64,000 nucleotides of DNA from Fluviirhizobium alvei (lineage in GTDB: Bacteria; Pseudomonadota; Alphaproteobacteria; Rhizobiales; Rhizobiaceae): positions 62,001-126,000 of the forward strand of contig NZ_JAUOZU010000002.1 of NCBI RefSeq assembly GCF_030551875.1, written 5' to 3'. Each line of letters starts with the position of its first letter. Position 1 is the first letter of the stretch. The translations under genes were made by a program, and so were the position numbers. A model generated the notes under the pieces. It saw nothing but the letters and a program-made list of their open reading frames with translations. It was not told the DNA's origin and ran no database searches. Below are positions 27,725 to 35,964 of the stretch, in pieces.

Positions 27725-27800
27725 CAAGGTCTATTAAGTAAGCAATGAACCTGCGGGAATTGTCCTCGGATTGGAAAAGCAATGGTGTCAGGGGATGGGT

Positions 27801-27851
27801 GGCGAAATGAAGCCCGTGGATAGGACGGGCTGCAGAGAATAAAATTTCGCC
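27801..27851. other. Nested hairpin of unknown role
   Basis: Outer stem GGCGAAAT (27801-27808) / ATTTCGCC (27844-27851) encloses inner stem AGCCCG / CGGGCT (27811-27816 with 27826-27831). Structured RNA or a decayed mosaic repeat; no gene is attached to it. Confidence 0.45.
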
Positions 27852-27982
27852 GCAAAACGCCCGGTTTCGGAGCGTTCTTGCATTTTTTCAAGGGAAAAAC
27901 GGAGAGTTTGCCGCAGTCGGGCGTGCCGATTCCTCAACCCGACAGCATCAGCACGGTGGTCGGGAAGGGCGTAGAAACGCAT

Positions 27983-28033
27983 CGCCTGCCGATACCAAGC
28001 GTCGATGATAAGAACCGCTTGGTATTGCAGGCG
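27983..28033 (-). terminator. Long hairpin after the RTX gene; repeat copy 2
   Basis: CGCCTGC and ATACCAAGCG pair with CGCTTGGTAT and GCAGGCG across a 14-base loop, with a small internal loop. It is 15 bp beyond the stop of the leftward RTX gene, so it may terminate it. Its loop and inner arm share about 20 bases with the element at 7149. Confidence 0.55.
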
Positions 28034-28047
28034 ACGCGTGTCAGGTT

Positions 28048-29022
28048 TTAAAAAATGAAGTTCTTGGCGGTTAGCGCCGCATCGTTGAGTATTTCGATTG
28101 TGAGAATGTCGCCGGCACCAAAGTCTATGACTGTTTCGTGGCCATCGGTTACTGTGAACTCGGCCAGTTCGCTGAAGTTCGAAAACCCGAGATTGTCCTT
28201 GATGGCGATTCTGTCATTGGCCACATCGAAGTCAGCGAAATAGTCGTGGTCAGAACCGAGACCGAACTGCAGGATTTGTCTGCCCGTACCTCCGGAAATG
28301 CTGTCGTCGCCCGCCCCGCAATCGAATCTGCTTTTGCCTTCGCCGCCGAACACGCTGTCATCGCCCGCACCCGTGTTGAAAAAGATCGTGTCCTGGTCGC
28401 CGCATTCGAAAATGTCGGAAAAACGGCTGCCAATGATCTTGTCGATATGCGCGAAGGAGTTCAAGGTTGCACTATAAATACCAAACTCGCCAAATTCCAG
28501 ACCTACATAGAGTGATCGGTGATCTCCCGACTGATCGAGGCCCGGATTGAAGCGCGAAAAATCGAGAATGTCCCTGCCCAGTCCGCCATCCACCAGGCTG
28601 CCCGTTTCGAAAGACCGCAAAATGATCCGGTCATTGCCGGCGAGCGCATAAAGGCTGCTATCGTCCATCGTGGACTGGAAGAATATCTGATCGTTGCCGA
28701 TGGTTCCGATCGTGCTGTCGGCACTCCTGATGAGCTGTTTCGCCAATCCACCGAGAGACTTTAAGTTCGGAATGTCATCGATATCGGTCAGCTTTGCCAG
28801 TTCGCGGCCTTGATCATCGGTCAGAACAAGGCTTGTCAATTCTACTGCCCTTGCTCCCGTGAAGCCTGTAACGAGAAAGTCGCCTTTCATCGTTAGTTGA
28901 TATCCATCGGCATTCGACAGGCGGACCTCATGCATCGATACGTCTTCGACCGTCAGGCCTTTGAAAAGATTTACCCAAAAGTCATTTTTCGTCCCGAGGG
29001 ACGTATATTGAAGTTCGCTCAC
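28048..29022 (-). CDS. RTX-like secreted protein
   Basis: 324-aa predicted type I secretion cargo. No Sec signal. N-terminal domain (residues ~1-95) in which LTSLVLTDDQGRELAKLTDI resembles in layout the same region of the protein at 2844. Degenerate RTX repeats occur at ~105-260 (GTIGNDQIFF; ALAGNDRIIL; GAGDDSVFGGEGKSRF; GAGDDSISGGTGRQIL). The C-terminus ends TAKNFIF. GTG start with a perfect AGGAGG upstream. It sits between sulfate uptake and sulfate reduction genes without an evident functional link. Role unknown. Confidence 0.85.
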   Translation of the reverse strand: MSELQYTSLGTKNDFWVNLFKGLTVEDVSMHEVRLSNADGYQLTMKGDFLVTGFTGARAVELTSLVLTDDQGRELAKLTDIDDIPNLKSLGGLAKQLIRSADSTIGTIGNDQIFFQSTMDDSSLYALAGNDRIILRSFETGSLVDGGLGRDILDFSRFNPGLDQSGDHRSLYVGLEFGEFGIYSATLNSFAHIDKIIGSRFSDIFECGDQDTIFFNTGAGDDSVFGGEGKSRFDCGAGDDSISGGTGRQILQFGLGSDHDYFADFDVANDRIAIKDNLGFSNFSELAEFTVTDGHETVIDFGAGDILTIEILNDAALTAKNFIF

Positions 29023-29105
29023 GATCGCCTCCTGATTGCATAATGCAGTCTAGGATTGCTCGCTTGCGTCGGGCTTGCAAATGATGGCTGTGGTGACTTG
29101 ACGGT

Positions 29106-29549
29106 TCAACCCGACAGCATCACCACGGCGGGGTGGCGGTCGGAAAGCGTATCGGCGATCGTGGCCGAAAACAGCACGTCGCGGGTCGCTTCGGCAACGC
29201 GGGCGAAGACGTGGCGGATCTCGCATTCCTCTTCGGAGAGGCAGTCATCGCATTTGCGATAGGCGGTCTGCGACAGGCAGGGCAGGGGCGCGATCGGCCC
29301 GTCGATCATGCGCAGAACTTCGCCGAAGGTGATCTCCTCGGGCGACTTTAAAAGCAGATAGCCGCCATCGCGGCCGCGGCGCGACATCACCAGTCCGCGA
29401 TGTTTGAGATCGAGCAGAATCTGTTCGAGAAACTTCTTCGGGATCTTCTGCTGCTCGGCAATCTCGCCGATCAGCATGGGTGTCCCGCCCTCGGCCCTTG
29501 CGAGTGCTGCCAGCGCCCTCAGCGCATATTTGGCCTTCTGCGAAATCAT
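29106..29549 (-). CDS. Rrf2-family transcriptional regulator
   Basis: 147-aa regulator. N-terminal winged helix (residues ~1-80; MISQKAKYALRALAALA, IPKKFLEQILLDLKHRGLV). A cysteine cluster follows (CLSQTAYRKCDDCLSEEEC), as in Rrf2 proteins that bind Fe-S clusters (IscR, RirA, NsrR). It is divergent from cysH and close to the sulfate uptake operon, so a role in sensing sulfur or Fe-S status for cys genes is likely but inferred. Possible sites are noted at 27697 and 29577. Confidence 0.9.
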   Translation of the reverse strand: MISQKAKYALRALAALARAEGGTPMLIGEIAEQQKIPKKFLEQILLDLKHRGLVMSRRGRDGGYLLLKSPEEITFGEVLRMIDGPIAPLPCLSQTAYRKCDDCLSEEECEIRHVFARVAEATRDVLFSATIADTLSDRHPAVVMLSG

Positions 29550-29576
29550 CGATCTTTCCCGTCTCTTTGACCGTCA

Positions 29577-29589
29577 CTAATACATAGGT
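29577..29589 (-). promoter_or_regulatory. Possible Rrf2 operator half
   Basis: On the minus strand ACCTA-N5-TAG lies 28 bp upstream of the rrf2-type gene. The same ACCTA-N5-TAG pattern occurs inside the palindrome of the sbp promoter. The match is short, so confidence is low. Confidence 0.3.
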
Positions 29590-29840
29590 CGGCGGTTGCA
29601 AAGCGCGAACGCTCGGAATCGATGCAATTTCCCGCACTTCCGGTCGCTTTTGCCTGCCGCGCTTCAATAGAGGGGCAAGGCCTCGCCAATGACCGCATGA
29701 GGCTGCTTTTTTCCGGAATCCGGCTGGGGGAGTGATATTTGCTCCGCACCGGCCAAAGCTCGCAACGGCCTTTCTGTCTGTCGGCACGGCAAAGAGCGAT
29801 AATGCGTCAACCTTGAAACCGCCTGCTGGACGCAATTGAA

Positions 29841-30590
29841 ATGACGCTGATCAATCTCTCCGCCGAAGCCCAATCCCTCAATGAACGGCTCGCCAGCCTC
29901 GATCTCGCCGGTCGACTTGCGCTCGCCGCTTCCCTTGGCGGCCGGGTGGTGTTCACCACCTCGCTCGGCATCGAGGATCAGGTCATCACGCATGTGATCG
30001 GCCAGAACCGGTTCGATATCGATGTGGTGACGCTCGAAACCGGCCGGCTGTTTCCCGAAACCGTGGCGCTGATCAGCGAGACCGAAAACCGCTACGGCAT
30101 CGAGATCAAGCGCTATTTCCCGCTCAAGGAAGATATCGAAGCCTATGCCGCCCAATATGGCCTGAACGGTTTCTATGACAGCGTCGAAGCCCGCCATGCC
30201 TGCTGCGGCGTCCGCAAGGTCAAGCCGCTCGCCCGCGCTCTCTCGGGCGCTGCGATCTGGATCACCGGCCTGCGTCGCGGCCAGTCCGGCAACCGTGCCG
30301 ACACGCCCTTTGCCGAATATGATGCCGAGCGCAACCTCATCAAGATCAACCCGCTCGCCGATTGGGACATCGAGAAGATCAACTGTCTTGTGACGGATGA
30401 GGCGGTGCCGATCAACCCGCTGCATGCGCGCGGCTATCCCTCGATCGGCTGCGAGCCTTGCACGCGCGCCATCAAGCCGGGCGAATCCGAACGGGCCGGC
30501 CGCTGGTGGTGGGAGAATGACGAGAAGCGCGAATGCGGCCTGCATGTTCCCGATGCAGCGCTGCCCTCGCTGGAATCGAGCGAGCTATAA
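29841..30590 (+). CDS. cysH: Assimilatory adenylyl-sulfate reductase
   Basis: 249-aa reductase converting adenylyl sulfate (or PAPS) to sulfite using thioredoxin. The PAPS-reductase fold pattern is present ([32 protein letters not shown]). Cysteine pairs Cys121-Cys122 ([11 protein letters not shown]) and Cys204/Cys207 (SIGCEPCTR) mark the [4Fe-4S]-containing APS-reductase type rather than the cluster-free enterobacterial enzyme. The family's redox-active C-terminal cysteine is in RECGLHV. It heads cysH-cysD-cysN; a 177-bp palindromic insertion separates it from cysD. Confidence 0.94.
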   Translation: MTLINLSAEAQSLNERLASLDLAGRLALAASLGGRVVFTTSLGIEDQVITHVIGQNRFDIDVVTLETGRLFPETVALISETENRYGIEIKRYFPLKEDIEAYAAQYGLNGFYDSVEARHACCGVRKVKPLARALSGAAIWITGLRRGQSGNRADTPFAEYDAERNLIKINPLADWDIEKINCLVTDEAVPINPLHARGYPSIGCEPCTRAIKPGESERAGRWWWENDEKRECGLHVPDAALPSLESSEL

Positions 30591-30605
30591 TCGGCCTTCG
30601 TCCAG

Positions 30606-30654
30606 CCCCTCATCCGGCCCTTCGGGCCACCTTCTCCCCGCTGGGGAGAAGAGG
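30606..30654 (+). repeat. 49-bp inverted repeat, left arm
   Basis: Identical over 49 bases to the reverse complement of 30734-30782. Contains internal palindromes GGCCCTTCGGGCC and TTCTCCCCGCTGGGGAGAA. A 79-bp centre separates the arms. Confidence 0.9.
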
Positions 30655-30733
30655 CAACCAGAGGATAGGCCGGCAATCAAAAGCAACGCCGCATTCGCTG
30701 CGATCCGGAAATCGCAGAGAGCGCGGCGCACTC

Positions 30734-30782
30734 CCTCTTCTCCCCAGCGGGGAGAAGGTGGCCCGAAGGGCCGGATGAGGGG
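30734..30782 (-). repeat. 49-bp inverted repeat, right arm
   Basis: Perfect reverse complement of the left arm; ends 22 bp before cysD. With the centre the element is 177 bp. Similar palindromic sequences are common between genes in Rhizobiaceae. Confidence 0.9.
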
Positions 30783-30804
30783 GTGCCACATGAAAGGAAA
30801 GACG

Positions 30805-31755
30805 ATGCACATTTCCGAATTCGACCTGCATACCAAGGACGCACCGGCGCGCCAGCCGCTCGATCCGCATCTGAAGGCGCTGGAAAACGAAGCGATCCAC
30901 ATTTTCCGCGAGGTTGCGGGCGAGTTCGAGCGTCCCGTGATGCTCTATTCGATCGGCAAGGATTCGTCGGTGCTGCTGCACCTGGCCCGCAAGGCCTTCT
31001 ATCCCGGCCGCGTGCCGTTTCCGCTCCTGCATATCGATACCGGCTGGAAGTTCCCCGAAATGATCGCCTTCCGCGATGAAATGGCGGAAAAGTTCGATCT
31101 CGATCTGGTCGTCTATACCAATCCGCGTGGTGCTTCCGAAGGCATTTCGCCCTTCAGCCACGGTTCGGCCTATCATACCGATGTGATGAAGACCGAAGCG
31201 CTGCGCCAGGCGCTCGATGCCGGCAAATATGATGCCGCTTTCGGTGGCGCCCGCCGCGACGAGGAAGCCAGCCGCGCCAAGGAACGCATCTATTCCTTCC
31301 GCACGCCCGATCACAAATGGGACCCGCGCAACCAGCGCCCGGAACTGTGGAACATCTATAACGGCATGATCCGCCGCGGCGAGAGCGTGCGCGCCTTTCC
31401 GCTGTCGAACTGGACCGAAGTCGATATCTGGCGCTACATCCAGGCCGAGAACATTCCGTTGCCGCCACTCTATTTCGCCAAGAACCGCAAATATGTCGAG
31501 CGCGATGGCATGCTGATGTGGGCCGAAGATCCGCGCTTTGAGGCGCTGCCGGGCGAACAGGTGCAGGAAGGCATGCTGCGCTTCCGCACGCTCGGCTGCT
31601 GGCCGCTCACCGGCGGCATCCGCTCGACGGCCACCACGCTCGACGATGTGATCGCCGAACTCGAAATCGCCACGGTCTCCGAACGTCAGGGCCGCGCCAT
31701 CGACCGCGACCAGGCCGGTTCCATGGAAAAGAAGAAGCGCGAAGGATATTTCTGA
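30805..31755 (+). CDS. cysD: Sulfate adenylyltransferase subunit 2
   Basis: 316-aa small subunit of ATP sulfurylase, making adenylyl sulfate from ATP and sulfate. The adenine-nucleotide alpha-hydrolase motif [17 protein letters not shown] is at about residues 48-64, with [15 protein letters not shown] and [15 protein letters not shown] following. The ATG at 30805 has GGAAAG just upstream; an in-frame ATG at 30790 is also possible. The open frame runs back through the inverted repeat, but that part is not coding. One base separates it from cysN. Confidence 0.94.
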   Translation: MHISEFDLHTKDAPARQPLDPHLKALENEAIHIFREVAGEFERPVMLYSIGKDSSVLLHLARKAFYPGRVPFPLLHIDTGWKFPEMIAFRDEMAEKFDLDLVVYTNPRGASEGISPFSHGSAYHTDVMKTEALRQALDAGKYDAAFGGARRDEEASRAKERIYSFRTPDHKWDPRNQRPELWNIYNGMIRRGESVRAFPLSNWTEVDIWRYIQAENIPLPPLYFAKNRKYVERDGMLMWAEDPRFEALPGEQVQEGMLRFRTLGCWPLTGGIRSTATTLDDVIAELEIATVSERQGRAIDRDQAGSMEKKKREGYF

Positions 31756-31756
31756 T

Positions 31757-33232
31757 ATGAGCACGCCCACCCATCTCGCCGCCGAGACCATTCCCGCGCT
31801 TGAAACCGCTCCCGCCGCCCGCGACACCCGCCCGCTGCGCCTCATCACCTGCGGCTCCGTCGATGACGGCAAGTCGACGCTGATCGGCCGTCTGCTCTGG
31901 GATACCAAGGCAGTCAAGGAAGACCAGGCTGCGGCGCTGAACCGCGATTCCGGCAAGCAGAACGATCTCGGCCTGCCCGATTTCGCCCTGCTGCTCGATG
32001 GTCTGCAGGCCGAACGCGAACAGGGCATCACCATCGATGTCGCCTATCGCTATTTCGCCACCGATCGCCGCTCCTTCATCGTTGCTGACACGCCCGGCCA
32101 TGAGCAATATACCCGCAACATGGCCACCGGCGCCTCGACCGCCGATCTCGCCGTGCTGCTCGTCGATGCGCGCGCCGGCCTGCTCGAGCAGACCCGCCGC
32201 CATGCGACGATTGCAACCTTGATGGGTATTCGCCAGTTCGTGCTGGCGATCAACAAGATCGACCTCATTGGCTATGATCAGGCCCGCTTCAACGAGATCG
32301 CCCAGGAATTCCGTGAACTGGCCCTGTCGCTCGGCGTCCGTCAGGTCACCGCCATTCCGGTCTCGGCGCTCAAGGGTGAAAATGTCGTCTATGACGGTCG
32401 CGCCTCGATGCCCTGGTACGAGGGGCCGACCATTGTCGAGACGCTTGAAAAGGCCACCGTGCGTTCGAACCAGACTGTCGGCTTCCGCATGAGCGTGCAG
32501 CGCGTGTCGCGTCCGGGCGAAAGCTTCCGCGGCTATCAGGGCACCGTTTCCGGCGGCGCCGTCAAGCCGGGCGATTCCATCACCGTGCTGCCCTCGGGCA
32601 TGGTGGCGAATGTCTCCAAGATCGTCACCTTCGATCTCGTCCGCAATGCCGCCGTTGCTGGCGATGCCGTCACGCTCGTGCTCGATCGCCAGGTCGATAT
32701 CGCGCGCGGCGATCTCATCGCCTCGGTCGACAGCCTGCCGATGATCGGCCTTGCCTTCGACGCCCAGATCGTGGCGCTACAGCCCGATGGCATCGAGCCC
32801 GGCAAGCGTTACTGGCTGAAAAGCGGCTCGCGCCGCCAGCGCGTTCTCGTCGAGCCGGTCAGCCAGCTCGATCTCAAGAGCGGCAAGTGGAACGATGCCG
32901 AGCGCCTGCCGATGAACGCGATCGGCAAGGTACATCTTGCCTTCGACGAGCAGGCCGTGTTCGACACCTACGAGCAGAACCGCTCGACCGGTGCCTTTAT
33001 CCTCATCGATCCGGACACCAACAATACGGTGGCTGGTGGCATGATCACCGCCAAGCGCTCGACGCTCGCCTCGATCCATGGCGACGATGCCCGCGTGGTC
33101 CTGTCGCTGCCGGCCGATCTCGCCGACCAGCTGATGAGCGGCGAGGCTTTCGCCGCCCGCCGTGACGAGGTGGAAATCCGCCGCACCACGGCAGCCCGCG
33201 CGCTCAAGGCCATCGAAGGGCTGGACGACTGA
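31757..33232 (+). CDS. cysN: Sulfate adenylyltransferase subunit 1 (GTPase)
   Basis: 491-aa large subunit of ATP sulfurylase; GTP hydrolysis drives adenylyl sulfate synthesis. EF-Tu-like G motifs are seen: G1 GSVDDGKSTLIGRLL, G2/G3 region REQGITIDVAYRYF and DTPGHEQY, and NKIDL. The length matches CysN alone; no APS-kinase (CysC) domain is fused, consistent with the APS-reductase type CysH upstream. It follows cysD after one base. Confidence 0.95.
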   Translation: MSTPTHLAAETIPALETAPAARDTRPLRLITCGSVDDGKSTLIGRLLWDTKAVKEDQAAALNRDSGKQNDLGLPDFALLLDGLQAEREQGITIDVAYRYFATDRRSFIVADTPGHEQYTRNMATGASTADLAVLLVDARAGLLEQTRRHATIATLMGIRQFVLAINKIDLIGYDQARFNEIAQEFRELALSLGVRQVTAIPVSALKGENVVYDGRASMPWYEGPTIVETLEKATVRSNQTVGFRMSVQRVSRPGESFRGYQGTVSGGAVKPGDSITVLPSGMVANVSKIVTFDLVRNAAVAGDAVTLVLDRQVDIARGDLIASVDSLPMIGLAFDAQIVALQPDGIEPGKRYWLKSGSRRQRVLVEPVSQLDLKSGKWNDAERLPMNAIGKVHLAFDEQAVFDTYEQNRSTGAFILIDPDTNNTVAGGMITAKRSTLASIHGDDARVVLSLPADLADQLMSGEAFAARRDEVEIRRTTAARALKAIEGLDD

Positions 33233-33240
33233 GAGTTGGG

Positions 33241-33281
33241 AGGGAAGGGGCCGCAAGGCTCCTTTCCTCTGTCCTGTTTTT
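33241..33281 (+). terminator. Terminator of cysHDN
   Basis: GGAAGGGGCC / GGCTCCTTTCC stem with a bulge around GCAA, followed within a few bases by a TTTTT run. Confidence 0.55.
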
Positions 33282-33439
33282 GATACACATCAATAGTATT
33301 ATTTGACACATATCCTTTCTGATTTGGCATCAGTACTGCTGTTTCGAACAAAATATAATTTTAAAAGAGCATTTACCCATATTTAATGTTCGTAAAAAAG
33401 CGTTTACTGCTTTCTCATTGCATCATGAGGGAGCCAGGC

Positions 33440-35548
33440 ATGAGCACGCCGACAGATCCGCTTTTTTCCAATCAATGGTATTTGAGTAACCCCTACGCAA
33501 ACGAATATGACCTGAATGTTCTGGCTGCCTGGAAGGACTATACCGGCGCCGGCGTCAAGGTCATGGTCATGGATAACGGGTTTGACTATACCCATCCCGA
33601 CCTTTCAGCCAATTACGATACCGATCAGGACTATGACTACGGTGCGGGCGATGACGATGCCGCACCCGTAACGGATGATGACAATCACGGCACCGCGGTT
33701 GCCGGCATTATCGGGGCTGCACTCAACGGTACCGGCGTGGTCGGTGTCGCCTATGGTTCGACCCTTTATGGTGCCCGGATCGATTTCGCCGTCTCCGCTG
33801 ATGTCTGGCGGACCGAGTACGTTACGGCGCTTGCCGATGCCGTGACCAAGGATGTCGGCGTCATCAACATGAGTTTCGGTGCCACCAGCGCTTTCAGCGG
33901 CTATGACGGTCTGACCAATCTGGCGCTGCAGAAGGCGGCGCTTGCCGATGCGGTCGCCTCCGGTCGCGATGGTCTCGGCATTGTTCTCGTCAAGTCGGCC
34001 GGCAATTCGCGCGGCGACTACACGGAAGTCAACCATGATGCCATGGATGCCGATACGCGTCAGGTCGTGGTGGGCGCTCTCGATCGCAGCGGCTATGTGA
34101 CGGAATATTCGACGCCGGGTTCGCCCATTCTGGTATCCGCCTTCGGTTCGCCCTATGTCGGCCAGATCTACAGCACCGACCGGCAGGGCACTGCCGGTTA
34201 CAATGATGATGTGGATGGCGATTACACATCCTCCTTCAACGGAACCTCTGCCGCCGCGCCGATGGTGTCCGGCGTCGTGGCCCTGATGCTCGAAGCCAAT
34301 GCCGATCTCGGCTGGCGCGATGTGCAATCGATCCTCGCCTATTCGGCCCGCCATGTCGGTTCCAATATCAATGGCGAGAGCCTGTCGGGTTCCGAGCGCA
34401 ATCTCTGGGGCTGGAATGGTGCGGCCAACTGGAATGGCGGCGGCCTGCATTTTTCCGCCGACTATGGTTATGGCCTCGTCGATGCGCTTGCCGCGGTCCG
34501 GCTTGCCGAAAGCTGGACCGACCAGTCCACGAGCGCGAACGAACAGTCGGCATCGCTGGACATGACCGACGCCCTGACCGCGCTCGACGCCAGTGAAATT
34601 GCCTTCACGAAAACGATGTCCGACGCAATCGTTGTCGAACGCGTCGTCGTCAGTCTCGATTTTTCAAGCACTTATGTCGGTGATCTCGAACTCTATCTGA
34701 CAGGGCCGGATGGAACGGAACATCGCCTGATCGCCGATCAGGGCGGCAATGGAGATTTTGATGGTCTATACACTTTCGAAAGCCAGGCCTTCCGTGGCAG
34801 CCTGAGCACCGGCGACTGGACGGTTCGGGTTGTCGATGATGAGGCGCCAGATGCGGTCACCGTGCGCGATGCCTTCATCACCGTCTATGGCGCAGCACCC
34901 GACGTCGATGACAGCTACATCTACACCAACGAATTTTCCGATTTCACCGACACCCATTCGAAGGCTCTGACGGATGCCGATGGCGGCATCGATCTTCTCA
35001 ATGCGGCAGCTGTGACCGCAGCGATGACGGTCAATCTCGGCAAGGGAACCGGCAAGATCGATGGCGTGGCGATCACCATTTCCGGCATCGAGAATATCTA
35101 TGCCGGCGATGGCGCCGACACGCTTTTGGGCAATGCGAGCGTCAATGACATCAACGGCGCCCGCGGCAATGACAAGATCACCGGCAACACGGGCGCCGAT
35201 ATCCTGACCGGCGGCGTCGGTAGCGACGATTTCTTCTACCTGCTGGCGGCGGATTCGACGGTCGGTGCTGGGCGCGACGAGATCACCGATTTCAGGCGCA
35301 AGACCGACGATATCGATCTCTCGGCCATCGATGCCCAGACCGGCAGCGGCAATCAGGCCTTTGCCTTCATCGGCGACGATGCCTTCGGCCGCAAGGCCGG
35401 GCAGCTGCATTTCATCCAGAAGGACAATGCCGGCACCGATAACGATTTCACCCTCGTCGAGGGCGATATCGATGGCAACGGCAAGGCCGATTTCCAGATC
35501 GAGCTCGCGGGCCTCATCAATCTGGCCAAGGGCGATTTCATTCTGTGA
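33440..35548 (+). CDS. Subtilisin/kexin-like serine protease with P-domain and RTX region
   Basis: 702-aa predicted extracellular protease. S8 catalytic triad: Asp45 (VMDNGFD), His83 (DNHGTAV) and Ser270 (NGTSAAAP), with Asn189 in AGN. P-domain at ~390-500 (LTGPDGTEHRL, YTFESQAFRG, GDWTVRVVDD). A short RTX region follows (~570-610; GARGNDKITGNTGADILTGG). The end AKGDFIL resembles the end of the protease at 19348, to which it is alike in every domain. No Sec signal. The ATG at 33440 was preferred: GAGGGAG lies upstream and the N-terminus then matches the paralogue's (DPL.S.QW.L pattern). Confidence 0.92.
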   Translation: MSTPTDPLFSNQWYLSNPYANEYDLNVLAAWKDYTGAGVKVMVMDNGFDYTHPDLSANYDTDQDYDYGAGDDDAAPVTDDDNHGTAVAGIIGAALNGTGVVGVAYGSTLYGARIDFAVSADVWRTEYVTALADAVTKDVGVINMSFGATSAFSGYDGLTNLALQKAALADAVASGRDGLGIVLVKSAGNSRGDYTEVNHDAMDADTRQVVVGALDRSGYVTEYSTPGSPILVSAFGSPYVGQIYSTDRQGTAGYNDDVDGDYTSSFNGTSAAAPMVSGVVALMLEANADLGWRDVQSILAYSARHVGSNINGESLSGSERNLWGWNGAANWNGGGLHFSADYGYGLVDALAAVRLAESWTDQSTSANEQSASLDMTDALTALDASEIAFTKTMSDAIVVERVVVSLDFSSTYVGDLELYLTGPDGTEHRLIADQGGNGDFDGLYTFESQAFRGSLSTGDWTVRVVDDEAPDAVTVRDAFITVYGAAPDVDDSYIYTNEFSDFTDTHSKALTDADGGIDLLNAAAVTAAMTVNLGKGTGKIDGVAITISGIENIYAGDGADTLLGNASVNDINGARGNDKITGNTGADILTGGVGSDDFFYLLAADSTVGAGRDEITDFRRKTDDIDLSAIDAQTGSGNQAFAFIGDDAFGRKAGQLHFIQKDNAGTDNDFTLVEGDIDGNGKADFQIELAGLINLAKGDFIL

Positions 35549-35558
35549 CGGACAAAGG

Positions 35559-35587
35559 GCGGCCCGGGTGAAAGCCCGGGCTGCTTT
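35559..35587. terminator. Terminator after the RTX protease
   Basis: GCGGCCCGGG pairs with CCCGGGCTGC (one G-U) around TGAAAG, followed by TTT, 11 bp after the protease stop. It also lies at the 3' end of the leftward remnant. Confidence 0.7.
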
Positions 35588-35832
35588 CACCCGTTGCGCA
35601 GGATGCGCGCGGCAAGTCTCGGCGACAGCCGGTTGATCAGTCGCAACAGGTGCGTGTTGCCGACCCAGATCTCGTTTTGGCCCCTCTCGATCCCTTCGAC
35701 GACGTCGCGCGCCGCGCGGGCGGGCGCAAGCTTGCGGCCATCGCGTCCCTCGGTCATCGCCGTGTCGGTATAGGCCATGATCGCCTCGATGACGCGAATG
35801 GTCGGCGCGGCATCCTCGCCGGCCAATTGCAT
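35587..35832 (-). pseudogene. 3' remnant of a short-chain dehydrogenase gene
   Basis: The 81-residue frame looks like the C-terminus of a DltE-like short-chain dehydrogenase: TDTAMTEGRDGRKLAPARA, DVVEGIERGQNEIWVG and LLRLINRLSPRLAARILRNG. The Rossmann motif, catalytic Tyr-x-x-x-Lys and all earlier parts are missing, because the sequence upstream (35833 onward) changes abruptly to AT-rich DNA. It is read as a gene truncated by insertion or deletion at the edge of the accessory cassette. The local ribosome-binding site is poor, so it is probably not translated. Confidence 0.7.
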
Positions 35833-35964
35833 GCGTTAAATAGCAGATCGACACAATATTAAAAGCTACGGCGGAAAAAGAGTAAAATAGGGGAAGTTAC
35901 CGCTAATTGCAGCGGATTAAATAAGACGATTTTAAATTAAGTAAATCTCATCGGCGAGAAATCA

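Larger units (their letters stand above)
27725..28047. other. Intergenic region with two structured elements
   Basis: Gene-free stretch between the sbp promoter and the end of the RTX gene. It holds a nested hairpin (27801-27851) and a long hairpin (27983-28033), described separately. No supported ORF. Confidence 0.55.

Noticed and set aside
30397-30804. Extended N-terminus of cysD through the inverted repeat
   Set aside because: The extra residues come from cysH read out of frame and the palindromic element; the cysD family starts near 30805.
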